The translations under genes and the position numbers were made by a program. Shown here piece after piece: positions 10,561 through 21,179 of a stretch of 64,000 nt of DNA; the first letter of the stretch is position 1, and every line of letters begins with the position of its first letter. Source of the stretch: Clusia tigrina (Eukaryota; Arthropoda; Insecta; Diptera; Clusiidae). Below the pieces are notes generated by a model. The model did not search any database and was not told the origin of the DNA. It saw only the letters and a program-made list of their open reading frames with translations. The stretch spans positions 89,623,652 through 89,687,651 of the forward strand of contig OV050030.1 of the NCBI GenBank assembly GCA_920105625.2, written 5' to 3'.

Positions 10561-11362
10561 ATAATTCCCCAAAGCAATAGTCACTGCGAAAATGGACCGC
10601 CAGCATCACTCGCGTGCGAAGAAGCCAAGCCAGCCGCTTGCGTAAGACAAGGAAAAAGAATTGCATGTAAATTATACCAACACGAATGCGCCAACAGACT
10701 TGGCGAACTCAAGCCAGCCGTGTGCACTGATCGACAACAACAACAACACTACAAGCAAACTTCAATTAATCGTGCGTTAATTACAACAACACGACTGGGT
10801 AGAATTTTCCGAGTGCGTTAGCTCGGAAAATAGTACAACAACAACACGAGGAACGAATGAAAAGAAAAAAGACAACGACAGAACAATCGCTGTGGACACA
10901 AGTTGCGCGGACATCACACAAAGGAGAAATGCACAAATAGTGTTCAAACGCTGGTGGATAATTTAAATAATATTAACCACCAGCAGAAAGAAATCATGCG
11001 TACAATAACAACAACAGGGCGTGCAACAACAACAACAGGGCGTGCAACAGCAACAACGTGCCGCTGCAACTACTACGCGCTTGAAAACAGCCGGACTTTT
11101 CCAGGAAAGCGCTGAGGGTCGCCTAAGGTCAAGAGGAAAACACCAACAATGCCTTGGCCTTAGCAACAGGAAGCGGTAGTCAGAGCAACGGCCAGCTACT
11201 ATTTAGGTGGCTATAAAAGCGCCTGCAACCTGACATACGCTCTCTTTTCCTGCTAAGACATCGCGGAAGTAAGTACTTTAGAAACGTTGCCGCATGGACG
11301 CCACGAGACTAGGAATCATTACCAACGGACACACACACACACACAAGCGCTGCATTTACTAC

Positions 11363-11600
11363 GAGTGCTGGACTTTAATACACTCTCATAATAAACCAGA
11401 GTTTGTTCGTCAGCGTTAGAAACGGTGGAAGTGGTTTGTCAATCCACCACCGTTGAAACGAAAGACTAAAGGCACAGACCGAGACATTAAGAAGAACTGA
11501 GTTTGCTACGAACGCTGGGTTTTTCAATCCGCCTTCATAGAAAACCAGGACTTGCTTCTCAGAGTCAAACCGGTGGAAGTTGTTTTTCAATCCACCACCG
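11363..11600. repeat. Tandem hairpin array in solo LTR A
   Basis: Four successive stem-loops: GAGTG/CACTC (11363-11385); AACGGTGG/CCACCGTT (11421-11454); an imperfect CTACGAACGC/GCCTTCATAG (11506-11540); and CGGTGG/CCACCG (11571-11600). The loops share a TGG-TTTT-CAATC core. The arrangement parallels the array in solo LTR B. Confidence 0.7.
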
Positions 11601-11796
11601 CTGGAGACAGGACGGCACAGCACCAAGTTCAGGAGCGGCCTTCATAAAGCTCATCATTTTTTGTAATAACGTGTAAGCCTAGTGATAAGCATAAATATTC
11701 AATAAAGAAAACTGAAAATACAACGCCCGAGTAATTTCCTGTAACGACCCCTGGAACCGCTGAGTTTTACCCCAGCTATAAATTTGAGTCGTTACA

Positions 11797-11948
11797 CCGA
11801 AAAGTTTAGGATAAAAAAAGGAACAACCAGAATTGTGACCTAAAAGAATCATACAGTTAACAGTACGTTGCTACAATGAAAGAATACATAGCATAACACT
11901 AACGACACCAAGACAGAATAGAGAGGCAGATTTCCATAAAATTAAAGA
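11797..11948 (+). pseudogene. Gypsy integrase segment between the two insertions
   Basis: After the solo LTR and its duplicated CCGA, the integrase frame resumes with YNERIHSITLTTPRQN, a typical end of the integrase core. It is cut after 11948 by the Helitron, inside a codon. Confidence 0.8.
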
Positions 11949-12430
11949 TCCTAATATATAATATCGTTCGTGCGTAGGTACGTTTCGAAGGATCTCCGGA
12001 ACCATAAATGATATCATAACTAAATTTACAACATACATTTGTGAGGTGGCCTGTGAGGTTATAGTATATATTTCATCCACCAGGTGGCGCCACAAAAGTT
12101 TTTTTTTCATACATTTCGTACAAACACTATACGTTAGGTTTAGAGAAAGATTTTTTTAATAGGGTTTCATATCAATTGAATATGTATTAATATTTGACAT
12201 TTCGTTTTTAGTTATTAGATTTTGCGTATATAAAAATCACATTGAAGATAAAGTTAACAACACAAAATATTTAAAATCGATTGTTTTACAAAAGTAAAAT
12301 AAAAAAAATGGGAATATATTATGTGTTTTTGCAATATGATCATATTTATATTTTCAACAATATAAAATTGCAACACACGTAACTCAAAACTAAATAATTT
12401 CTCTCCATATCTAATTAGGGTAACAATAAA

Positions 12431-13551
12431 ATGCCACGACGTCGTTCAAATCTTGGTCGCAGAAGTTCGGCATCACAAAGAGGAAATACGGATCGAGCAA
12501 ATTTAAACACGGAACAAAGATTACAAGTGAATGAAGCAACCAGATTAAGAGTATCGCGATTAAGTTCAGCACAAACTATTGAACATCAGAATGAACGACG
12601 GACATTAATGCGAAACACAAGCAGAGACAGACGCCAACATAGAACAGATGCAAATCGCAATTTATATCAAATCACAAACAGAGAACGTATGCAGACAGCC
12701 AGAGCATTGTCATCTTTTAATCGTATCGCATTTGAATATGATCCAGAAATTGAATATTGTGCTCACGTAAAAATTATGATTGGCAACATGGATAAAGAAT
12801 GTATTTATTGTCACGCTCTAAAATTTAAAAATGAGACCGCTGGGATGTGTTGTGCCTCTGGAAAAGTTGTTTGACCAATATTACATCCACCACCAGAGCC
12901 ATTGAAATCATTAATGTCCGGAGATAATGAAGATTCAAAATTATTTCTAAAAAACATCAGAAAATTTTATAGTTGCTTTCAAATGACATCTTTTGCTGCA
13001 AAAATAATTTCATCCGTCGATGAACGAGGTCGTAATTTCAATTCGATGTTTAAAATACAAGGCCAAGTGTATCATAATATTGGCTTTTTTCAAATATTTT
13101 TGTAGGAGAAGCAGAAGAACAAGTTAATGTTCGTTGTGATTATAATCGGATTCAGCAAATTGAACAACGAGCAATAGTATCTACATTACAAACTTTTTTG
13201 ACAGAAAAAAATTAACTGATTCAATTGTTCCATCAAATGCGGGATAAATTAGTGAACGACAATTATATGATTGTGATTAAAGCCCATAAAGTTCCAGTTG
13301 GAAAGCGTTCGCGTCAATTCAATGCTCCCACTGTTAATGAAGTTGGGATTGTAATGGTTGGTGATGCGTTTGAAAATAGAGATATTCGTATTTTGCGCCG
13401 AAATAACACTCTTCAGACTATTCAGGATACGCATCGTTCCTATGACGCCTTGCAATATCCATTAATATTTTGGGAAGGCGAAGATGGTTATCATATCAAT
13501 ATCAAACAAACAAATCCAGCAACAGGTACACTTAACTACTCAAATGTTTAA
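12431..13551 (+). pseudogene. Helitron protein, N-terminal region, broken
   Basis: The ATG at 12431 opens a basic, Arg-rich stretch (MPRRRSNLGRRSSASQRG) and a CAHVKIMIGNM-like part with a CIYCHALK/CCASGKV Cys cluster near 12790-12870. After stops, short frames (12902-13105, 13225-13551) continue with VIKAHKVPVGKRSRQFNAPT and YDALQYPLIFWEGEDGYH, which are standard pre-Rep segments of Helitron proteins. At least three breaks are present. Confidence 0.75.
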
Positions 13552-13619
13552 TATTAACATACATTTACATAGCCTTTTCTTCATTTACAGGTGAAGAATC
13601 GATTAAAAAAGTCAGCGCA

Positions 13620-14474
13620 ATGAATTTTTATTCGCATAGAATCATGATTAGGACCAACCAGTGCAATCATATTTTAAAATGCCGTCATTTGTTCCATCCA
13701 TTTTTCGTAGATATGTATGCGAAAATCGAAAGCGAGCGATTACGTTATATCCGATTCAATCAAGCTAAATTACGCGCCGAAGAATACATTCATTTGTGCG
13801 ATGCAATTAATAGCAATATTGACGGCAATTTCAATCCGAATAAAATAGGAAATATGTGTATATTATCATCATCATACACACGCAGTCCACGTCATATGCA
13901 AGAGTACATTCAGGATGCTATGGCTTATGTTCGCGCTTACGGTCGGCCAGACTTATTCATCACCTTCACCTCTAATCCAAAATGGGATGAAATAATAAAA
14001 TATTTATTGCCTGGCCAAGCAGCAAGTGATCGACACGATATTACAGCGCGTGTATTCAAGCAAAAATTAAAGTCACTAATTGATTTCATTGTCAAACATC
14101 ATGGTTTTGGTGAAACTCGCTGTTGCATGTACTCAATTGAGTGGCAAAAACGTGGACTGCCACATGCCCATATTTTGATTTGGCTAATCAACAAAATTAG
14201 ACCTGAAGAAATGGATAACATAATCTCTGCCGAAATCCAGAGTTATTCCAAATTGTGACTACAAACATGATCCATGGTCCTTGCGGTGCCATCAATATGA
14301 ATTCACCATGGATGGACAATGGTAAATGCACAAAACGATTTCCAAAGAATTTGCTATCGTATACAATCACTGGAAATGATGGATATCCCTTGTATCGTAG
14401 ACGATCGACTGAAGACGGTGGATATTCCCTTATGATGACTGCCAGAAATGATATAGAAATATATCTGTAAATAT
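13620..14474 (+). pseudogene. Helitron Rep (HUH endonuclease) domain
   Basis: The frame 13620-14258 contains the Helitron_like_N region (RPDLFITFTSNPKWDEI) and the two-His motif GLPHAHILIWL. After a shift, 14255-14470 has HGPCGAINMNSPWM, CTKRFP and LYRRRS. The tyrosine motif Y-ICK-Y is found at 14460-14474 in a shifted frame, so both catalytic Tyr codons persist. A segment between these two parts is missing. Rep nicks and joins the single-stranded ends during rolling-circle transposition. Confidence 0.85.
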
Positions 14475-14491
14475 GTACAAAAGATAGCGAC

Positions 14492-15105
14492 ATGGACGTT
14501 TTCGCTGTAGAAGCTGTGAATGAAAATGATGAGGTTGCACGCTACCAAATGGGCAGATACATCAGCAGCAATGAAGCTGTATGGCGAATTCTTTCTTCCC
14601 CTATTCATGAAAGAGATCCAGTTGTCGTTAATTTGGCTATTCACCTCGAAAACGGCCAACGAGTATATTTTACTGAACAAAATGCAGCAGAACGAGCAGT
14701 TATTCAACCAACAACAACATTGACTTTCGTTTATGCCAACAACAAAATGATTATGGTCGATTTGCGAGAACATTCTTCTATGCTGAAGTACCAACCTATT
14801 TCACGTTGATTATGTCGAGAAAAACATGGGAACCCCGTAAAAGAGGAAAAGCTGTTGCCGATTATCCAGGTATATTTTTTACTAATGCATTAGGCCGACT
14901 ATACACAGTTCATCCCAAACAGCGAGAATGCTTCTTTACGATTGTTGTTAATTAATATTCCTGGACCAACATCGTTCGAATATTTGAAAACTGTAAATGG
15001 TCAAGTAAATACAACGTATCATGATTCATGCCGAGCATTAGGATTATTAGAAAGAGATTTGCATTGGGATTTAACTCTTGCCGACGCTGCTGCCAGTTCA
15101 ACGCC
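14492..15105 (+). pseudogene. Helitron region between Rep and helicase
   Basis: Frames 14492-14809 and about 14890-15105 read VARYQMGRYISSNEAVWRIL, HERDPVVVNLAIHLENGQRV and LLLINIPGPTSFEYLKTVNG, all standard for the linker before the Pif1-like helicase. It ends at LADAA...TPREI, where the deletion junction lies. A related scrap of this region recurs at 40320-40545. Confidence 0.8.
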
Positions 15106-15608
15106 ACGCGAAATACAGTGGTGGATGAAAATGAAGCCGTTAATTTCCCAATAGAATTTCTAAATTATTTGGATTTACCAGGTCTTCCGTCACATAATTT
15201 ACAATTGAAAGTTGGTTCCCCAATCATTTTTTTACGAAATCTCAATGCGCCAAAACTTTGTAACGGAACGAGATTAGTTATTAAAAAACTTGCGGGACAC
15301 GTTATTGAGGCAACTATCATTAATAAAAACTTCAAAGAGCAACATGTTTTATTGCCACGAATTCCAATGATTCCAACAGATGCACCAATACAATTTAAAC
15401 GACTGCAGTTCCCGATTCGTTTAGCTTTTGCCATGACAAAGCACAAGGCCAGTCAATGCAAATCTGTGGTTTAGATTTAGAGAATTCGTGCTTCTCCCAT
15501 GGAGAACTATATGTAGCCTGTTCACGCGTTGGTAAACCCACCGATTTTTTTGTTTATGCCGAAAATGGAGAAACAAGACATATCGTGCACAGATTAGCAT
15601 TACAATAA
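15106..15608 (+). pseudogene. Helitron helicase C-terminal end after deletion of the ATPase core
   Basis: From about 15110 the frame reads VVDENEAVNFPIEFLN, LPSHNLQLKVGSPIIFLRNL and CNGTRLVIKKL. After a shift near 15440 it contains the C-terminal motif (QICGLDLENSCFSHGELYVA) and ends at TAA 15606-15608. The Walker A/B and central motifs of the Pif1-type helicase are absent, so the copy is non-autonomous. Confidence 0.85.
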
Positions 15609-15703
15609 TTTATTATTTTATTTGTTTTCAATAAAAAGGTTTATACTTTAAAATTAATTCCAAACATTTTTTATTATTTAACATTTATTTAAAAAAAAAT
15701 ATA

Positions 15704-15731
15704 GGCAAAACAACGTTGCCGGGTTAGCTAG
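15704..15731 (+). terminator. Helitron 3' end: hairpin and CTAG
   Basis: GGCAA (15704-15708) and TTGCC (15716-15720) form a short stem, followed by GGGTTAG and CTAG (15728-15731). This is the standard Helitron transposition terminator. Confidence 0.85.
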
Positions 15732-15867
15732 TAACCTTATAAAAAATAAACTAAAGAAAATAGAAAAACTGAACAAAAACAGAGAAGAATATCAGGAACA
15801 CCGTAAAGAAAGATTTATAAAGAACTACAAGGCTGTAAGACACGAAGGAAAACCTAAGTATAAATAA
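15732..15867 (+). pseudogene. Gypsy integrase C-terminus after the Helitron
   Basis: The codon split at 11948 is completed by the base at 15732, and the same frame continues for 44 further codons of a lysine-rich, helical C-terminus to a TAA at 15865-15867. The frame continuity across the Helitron supports the exact insertion point. Confidence 0.85.
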
Positions 15868-15899
15868 TGAAAGTTACAGAATATCCATACAACCAATAT

Positions 15900-16375
15900 T
15901 AAAAGTCCGTATAAATTTACACTAGAATAACCCAACTACAAGATAACATAGCATTTTTCCAAAAATGACATAATACGCCCAAAGTTACTAACCATTGAAA
16001 AAAAAATTGATATTTCTAACAAAATAAAAGCAAATAGAACTTAAGAACAGCACTTTTACGTACAGAGAAAATGGTCTAATTTTTTGAAAAAAAATAAATA
16101 AAAAAATGAGAAATAAGTAATAAAACGATCATAATCAAAAATGTCAACATTGAAATCTTAGAAGAAAATTGTGAACCACAGCAATTTACGTTGAGTGGAA
16201 ATCACTTAATACATTTTAACCATTGTACAGTAAATATACTTTACTTCCGATACACTAATAAATATAATGAATTTAAAAAAAAATCCAATTATATAATAAT
16301 GTTAATAATCATTGTAATCCTCAATAGCGAATATATTATAAATTTAAGTTTTAAAGAATACAGGAGAATTGTATG
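15900..16375 (+). pseudogene. Errantivirus env-like C-terminal remnant
   Basis: Downstream of integrase, several short frames retain phrases typical of the 3' end of insect errantivirus env, and 16191-16376 includes a hydrophobic stretch (IIMLIIIVIL) that fits a membrane anchor. The N-terminal two thirds expected of such a glycoprotein gene are missing, so there is a large deletion plus stops. Assignment rests on position between integrase and polypurine tract and on weak similarity. Confidence 0.45.
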
Positions 16376-16379
16376 ATTT

Positions 16380-16462
16380 AAAGAGGGGAGGATTAACGTA
16401 TTATAATAGTCGACCAAACCGAACTACTTAAAGAAATGAAAGAGAAAGACTAAAAAGCTTAT
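16380..16462 (+). repeat. Polypurine tract and truncated 3' LTR of the Gypsy element
   Basis: AAAGAGGGGAG (16380-16390) is a typical plus-strand primer. The LTR starts at about 16394 and matches the 5' LTR through AAAGAAATGAAAGAGAAAGA to about 16462, where similarity ends abruptly at the chimera. Confidence 0.8.
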
Positions 16463-16612
16463 TAAGCGCACATTGAAAAAATATACAGAGGAAAGGATGT
16501 TCGGGTCCGAGTGGTAGACCTCATTATTAAAAACGGCCCACTGACACGACCAATCCATAAACTTCTGCACATTCCCACTAACAAATACCCAACTACGATT
16601 GTGGCAGTATAA
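16463..16612 (+). pseudogene. BEL/Pao pol C-terminal end (DUF5641-like)
   Basis: The frame reads KIYRGKDVRVRVVDLIIKNG followed by LTRPIHKLLHIP and stops at 16610-16612. This is the usual last domain of BEL/Pao pol, downstream of integrase. The rest of the element is absent here but present at the partner locus (37500-40163). Confidence 0.8.
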
Positions 16613-16707
16613 TGTACCAATAAAAGTGCTGAGCAGTGCAAAAGAGTATGTACTTAGTGTAGTTGGTTATATATTCAATTTTAATTATAATTAATATATC
16701 GTTTTAG

Positions 16708-17260
16708 CGTTGGATTGATTGGAAGGGGTCCATAAAACAAAAATTTTCCGCAATAAAAATAGTCCAAAATAAGACGGGAAATCTTCCAAGCTGTTCAGGA
16801 CCAAAGCCATAGGACAGTTTGGAAGAAGAAGTAGTTAATTTCATTTTGGTGGGGAATATTGTTGACGGCGATGGCAAAACTGTGGAGGGTGGATTCGAGA
16901 CACCTCATGTAATTATAATATATCTTCATTTGCTCAATTTTTCTCTGAATAACAATTGTAAAATATAGTTGTTGCCCGATGATGATGTTCTGTGTATTGA
17001 AGCGGAGTACCTGGATGAGGACATCATTGAGGTATCTGCCAGCACGACAGATGCTCTAAAATGCCCTAAAAACATAAATAAAAGCCCTCTAAACTCGCCA
17101 CGGAGGAAAAGAGCAAAAAATTTGCAGCATTGGAAAGAACCAATGTATTCGGAGCTGGAGAAGGCCAAAAAAGCGTTTGAAGCTCGCCTTTCCAGTCAGA
17201 AGAGATACATGGCCGACGTCAAAGAAGAGCTGCGGCATTTAAAAGAGAGAGAACAGCGCA
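16708..17260 (+). pseudogene. Harbinger accessory protein (Myb/SANT-like DNA-binding), two exons, copy 1
   Basis: An exon from 16708 follows a GTTTTAG acceptor and reads WIDWKGSIKQKFSAIK, then a TGNLPSCSGP turn and SLEEEVVNFI. This is the second half of a Myb/SANT-like DNA-binding domain found in Harbinger companion proteins. A 60-bp phase-0 intron (16909-16968, GTAATT...AATATAG) leads to an acidic exon (LLPDDDVLCIEAEYLDEDII), a basic RRKRAKNLQHW patch and a coiled coil. A TAG at 16810-16812 breaks the first exon, and the first half of the Myb domain is missing. The family protein helps the transposase enter the nucleus and bind ends. Confidence 0.75.
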
Positions 17261-17289
17261 CAAGTGGTAGCGGTTTACCCTTCCCCATC

Positions 17290-18160
17290 GCTCTTATACA
17301 TCAGCGTTGATGAACGTAGAGCAGTGGGAGACCCGATGGCCTGGTAGTGTACATATCTTACACCCTTCCGGATTGACCCTTGACTGATGAGCCTGCACGT
17401 GGCTATTACGGAGTGGTGTTGAGCGGTTCACCTCAGGCTCCCGCGCATGATCCGCTTGGCAGACATCAGAGACCGCCTCCAAAGTTTGGAACCGTTTCGA
17501 GAGGAACTCCTCCATCGCCACCCAAGTCGGTATAATCGCATGCTCTGCAAGGGACTGCTCCCAAAGAGAAAGGGTCCTCTCCGCAACCAAATGGAACTCC
17601 AGTATATAAAAATTCGATCCCAACTGCCCACATCTACCGACAGCTCCTGCAGCGCCATAATGCAGTTGCTAACTTCCCGCTGCAGCCTTTTTAGCTCCGA
17701 CCCACTTTCTTTACCTATGGTACGCATCGTAAATAAGGACTTCAGCTGACAATTAATAAGCTTGCGCCGAATTTCGTACCGGGCAGTAAGCCTCGCCCAC
17801 GCCTGATCAAAGCCGCTATTGGTCAATTGACATTGGTCCAAGATTTCTCGCGCCTCCCCCCTAGTCTTTGCCCTTAGGTGGTACAGCCGCTCGATGTTAG
17901 ATAGACGAGTGTTCCGAAGGAATAGCGCCGTGAACATATCCCGGAAGGTGATCCACTTGGAGTATTCCCCCCCGAAAATCTCAATATCACAGGAAGGCAC
18001 CGGGATACTATGTGATTGAGAAGACAGCTCAGCAGACACCTCTGGAGAGACGGTCAGGGATTGCATCAGACCACTGATCCGAGCATGACCCTGTTTATAC
18101 ATGGCAAAACTGGCTGCGAATCGTTGCCATATGGACTCTTTAATGGCTGTGCGCAAGATA
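17290..18160 (-). pseudogene. BEL/Pao gag fragment
   Basis: On the minus strand, 18156-17428 encodes IEIFGGEYSKWITFRDMFTA and RLYHLRAKTRGEAREIL, typical of the DUF1759 capsid region of BEL gag. An overlapping frame (17623-17294) ends with a zinc knuckle CKICTLPGHRVSHC. The two frames are offset by a shift near 17600. Pol is not adjacent; the element is truncated on both sides. Confidence 0.85.
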
Positions 18161-18269
18161 ATGTTTTGTTAGGCCATTTGCATTCCAAGCTACAATTCTT
18201 AAACTATTTCTTTAGTGCATTTAATCTTGATAGTAATATTGTAATGATATTCATCATATTAGTCATTTG

Positions 18270-19665
18270 AGTGATTAGGGATTTCACCATGTCTTTATGT
18301 CATTAATATCACTATCGTTTGAATTTTTTTTTTATCTTCAGTTTTATTTGGATTTGACGATCCTGCAATTTCGAAATAACTTACGCCTGGTTTAACTGCT
18401 GATAAAATTTTTGGTCTGTAGGAATAATGGATCCTTTCTGCGCAAAGAAGGAAACATTTGAATTTCTATAGCTTTGTATATTTCACAGCCTTTGTAGTTT
18501 GCTGTATGATTGACGCCACATAGGGCACATTTAATTTCAGCTGCGTTGGTCATTTATATATGCCTTCCAGTGCATTTCACACATACTGGATTCCTTGTAC
18601 AGTAGTTTTTTTAATGTCCGTATTTTTGGCATTTAGTGCATTGCGCGACTTCTCTTTTATGATGAGGTGCCTCAAAAACTACTATGCACTGCTTTAATTT
18701 GTTGATGCTATAAATACCGTTATTGTTAGTATTTGTTTCTAGTTCTATGCTAAACAGTGGTAGCGGTTTTTTTTGTTGTCCGTTGTGTTATGTTAGCACT
18801 TTGTGACCGTTTCCACCAACCTGATTTTTAATTTCTTCTTGGTCTGCGGAGGGATTCATATTGCGAAGAATGACTGTGAAACCCCTTTCATTTTTGGGTT
18901 TAAATGTGTATAACTTCGTACCTTTTTGATTTCGGATTTTGAATATTTTTGTGTATGCCTCCGATTCAGCGGTTAGCGCATTTTTTAATGTCTTTATGCA
19001 TTCTAGACTTTGTACGTATATAGGGGGTGGTTTGTTTAACTTTTTTTCGGACTATTTGTTTTTTCTTTTTCGGACTCATTTTGAGTAACGTGTCTACTGT
19101 GCGAGGGTTCAGCAAGTTCGTCATCATCAACGGTCAAAGCAGCAAATTTGTTTTTTCTTTCCGAAGTAGTATCGTTCAACCAGGAGTTTAATAACTTACT
19201 TTGGCTTGGGTTTTTTGGTATTTTTTACTTTTTGTTACTGTTTGGCGTTCTTTTCGCTTTATCTGTCGTGGGTAAGGTTCGTGCTCTCTTTGGTAGCGAT
19301 TGAAATTGACTTACCTGCACGCCTTTTGGCGGAATTTGCGCACAGGCAGAAGAACATGTCGATGTCGCAGTTGTCGTCGAGAAGGTAGTTGTTGTACCGT
19401 ACTTAAAAAAGGCAGATGTTGTTGTTGCTGACGAATCTGTTGTAGTTGTCGCACAATCCACTGCTATACTGGAGCAGGACATTATTTGAGGGTTGCCATG
19501 CGCACTCCACGAAGAGCGAACATTAGTGTTAATGGGTTGGGCTGCCTCTTTGACCATTTTATTAGTTTGGTTTTGCATTGTATTCGGGCATATTTTTCTT
19601 TGTTGGCACATATTTTCTGACTCGCTCATGGATCTCGTTCTCTCCCCCGGGGGAGAGCGCTGCAC
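18270..19665 (-). pseudogene. Jockey-clade LINE ORF1 (gag-like with zinc knuckles)
   Basis: The N-terminal frame 19665-19225 is Ser/Thr-rich (TTTTDSSATTTSAFFKYG, IPPKGVQVSQFQSL). Further down the minus strand the broken frames read VQSLECIKTLKNAL, FKPKNERGFTVILRNMNP and then knuckle-like CTKCQKYGH, CVKCTGRH and IKCALCGVNHTANYKGC near 18500-18650. This order matches ORF1 of Jockey-clade LINEs. No ORF2 follows: the copy is cut near 18270 next to the BEL gag. Stops and shifts are frequent. Confidence 0.75.
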
Positions 19666-19699
19666 ACTTATGGCGATTACCGACTATACTTTGTTTACT

Positions 19700-21170
19700 A
19701 GTTTATTTTAATTTTATTTATTATTATTTTTGATAAATTTTAATCTTTTTTATTATTATAAAGTATGTAAAAAATCACGAAAACAAAATTTGGTGTGGTA
19801 ACTCTAATCACTTATTATGGCCAGAGTCCACTGTGGCAACACCACACACAACAGGGATTATTTTATTTGTTGTCTCTTCCAACTTTTAATTCATATATCT
19901 ACATAACAGTTCCTTTGTTTGTTTGATTGTTTATTTAATTATAAATTAGTTATTATAAGTATTTAGTTTATCTAAACAGAACTAGACACTTTATTCAAAA
20001 CTTGCGCTTTCGTTTAAGCGTCTCTTTCGCGAAATTTGTAAAATTAGTTATTTGGTTTTAAACAACGATAAATACACAAGGGCTGAGGTCGTGTGATTAC
20101 ACGTCTACTTATAATATTACTTTTTTAATATAGAATAAGGCAAATAACCACGTCAAGGTAAAGAGTACTACCATTGATTTGGGTTTATATATAACTTAAA
20201 TTAGTCCACCTATTTAATAACAAGTTTTGAAATATCTTCTTTATTCGCATTCTAAATGAGACTCAACTTAACAATAAAATTCACTTAAGACTAAATATAA
20301 ATTGCAATTTTTTTCTGAACAAACTTTTATTTGCACAATTTGCATTTCAGGCACGGTTGGCTAATTGATAATTATTGCTGAATATTGTGTATATGTAATT
20401 TCGGGATAAATAATTTATTTAATAAAAAATATAAAATTTAATACATATATTTTATATAAATAAACTATTAATTTAGACCATGATAAATGATAAAAATATA
20501 TCTATTTATAATAATAATTAGTAAAAAACTTGAGTTGCATAAAATAATAATGACATTATTATTTAATATAATATTTAAAATATTTCCTATATAAATGTAT
20601 ACATACTCAAATACACATTCACAAAGAAGCACATGGTATACCTGAAATAAAAAGTATAACCAGTCTTAAAAATATTTGAGTGAATTTAACAGTAAAAAAT
20701 CAAGTGGCTAATTTAGTAGTTCAAAACTTATTTATAAGGTAACCAGTTGCTGACTACTGCATCACTACACTCTATGTATTAAAAATTTCGAATGTTTTTT
20801 ATTCCTCTCTAGCCAATTTGATAAAAGGAGAAGCATTGGAATTTGAAGACAAACAAATATTATTCTTTTTCTAATTTCATTTGGATTTTTTAATGTCTCA
20901 TAGAGTTAATACTTCAAGTTAACGCGTGTTTTAAAATATCGTTGAGTTCATCAAATGTTATTAATGATATTTGAGAATCTTGCTTATTTTTAATCTACTT
21001 CTAATTTATCTCTTACTTTCATTATATTATACATACATATTATATATTATGAACATTCTCTAATAACCTTGACCTTTTTATATGCTTGTAACTCTCTCAA
21101 ACTGTATTGTAACGCATTCTGACGTGATTATAATGTAGGAACCATCGGACCAACAGAAGCAGACAATTAT
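19700..21170. other. AT-rich stretch without recognisable genes
   Basis: About 1.5 kb of AT-rich sequence with only short open frames. The first 150 bp may be 5' UTR of the Jockey-like element. I see no RNA gene, TIR pair or coding similarity in it. Confidence 0.5.
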
Positions 21171-21179
21171 ACAATAATG

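Larger units (their letters stand above)
10523..11796 (+). mobile_element. Solo LTR A (1274 bp) with CCGA target duplication
   Basis: It begins TGTGACGAGC and ends GAGTCGTTACA, is flanked by CCGA on both sides (10519-10522 and 11797-11800), and has no coding domain. It interrupts the Gypsy integrase. The last about 55 bases (CGACCCCTGGAACCGCTGAG onward) match the end of solo LTR B at 56155-57548, with a few differences. A TATA-like CTATAAAAGC near 11212 and AATAAA near 11700 fit a promoter and poly(A) signal. A 4-bp duplication fits Gypsy-type integrases. The length recalls Osvaldo/Ulysses-type LTRs, but that family link is only a suggestion. CAA-rich tandem repeats occur at 11005-11060. Confidence 0.85.
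11949..15731 (+). mobile_element. Helitron, internally deleted
   Basis: It starts TCCTAATATATAATATC after an A and ends GGGTTAGCTAG before a T, giving the A/T insertion typical of Helitrons with no target duplication. A short hairpin lies 7 nt upstream of the terminal CTAG. It carries a Rep/helicase gene in several frames. The catalytic Rep region survives, but most of the helicase is deleted. It sits inside the Gypsy integrase frame. The 3783-bp length is below that of autonomous copies. Confidence 0.93.
6105..16462 (+). mobile_element. Gypsy/errantivirus-type LTR retrotransposon, decayed, with two nested insertions
   Basis: The order is a 5' LTR, PBS, gag, protease, RT, RNase H, integrase, an env-like remnant, a polypurine tract and the first about 70 bp of a 3' LTR. 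The two LTR starts match over about 65 bases (TAAYGTATTATAATAGTCGA onward). The integrase is interrupted by a solo LTR (10523-11796) and a Helitron (11949-15731). Numerous stops and indels make it non-functional. The env-like tail and lack of gag zinc knuckles suggest the errantivirus lineage (17.6/297/Zam-like). The 3' LTR is cut by the BEL/Harbinger chimera at about 16463. Confidence 0.85.
16463..17260 (+). repeat. BEL-tail/Harbinger chimera, copy 1 (inverted partner at 36906-37690)
   Basis: This block matches the reverse complement of 36906-37690 throughout, with only scattered differences. It starts in the last part of a BEL pol gene and continues into two exons of a Harbinger accessory gene. 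Known differences: a 6-bp insertion near 17100 and one extra A in the A-run near 17168 relative to the other copy. Confidence 0.9.

Noticed and set aside
17260..18765. A shared AGTGGTAGCGGTTT near 17268 and 18755 as a possible short direct repeat or target duplication
   Set aside because: The match is 14 bases only, the intervening DNA holds two unrelated elements, and neither site coincides with a defined element end.
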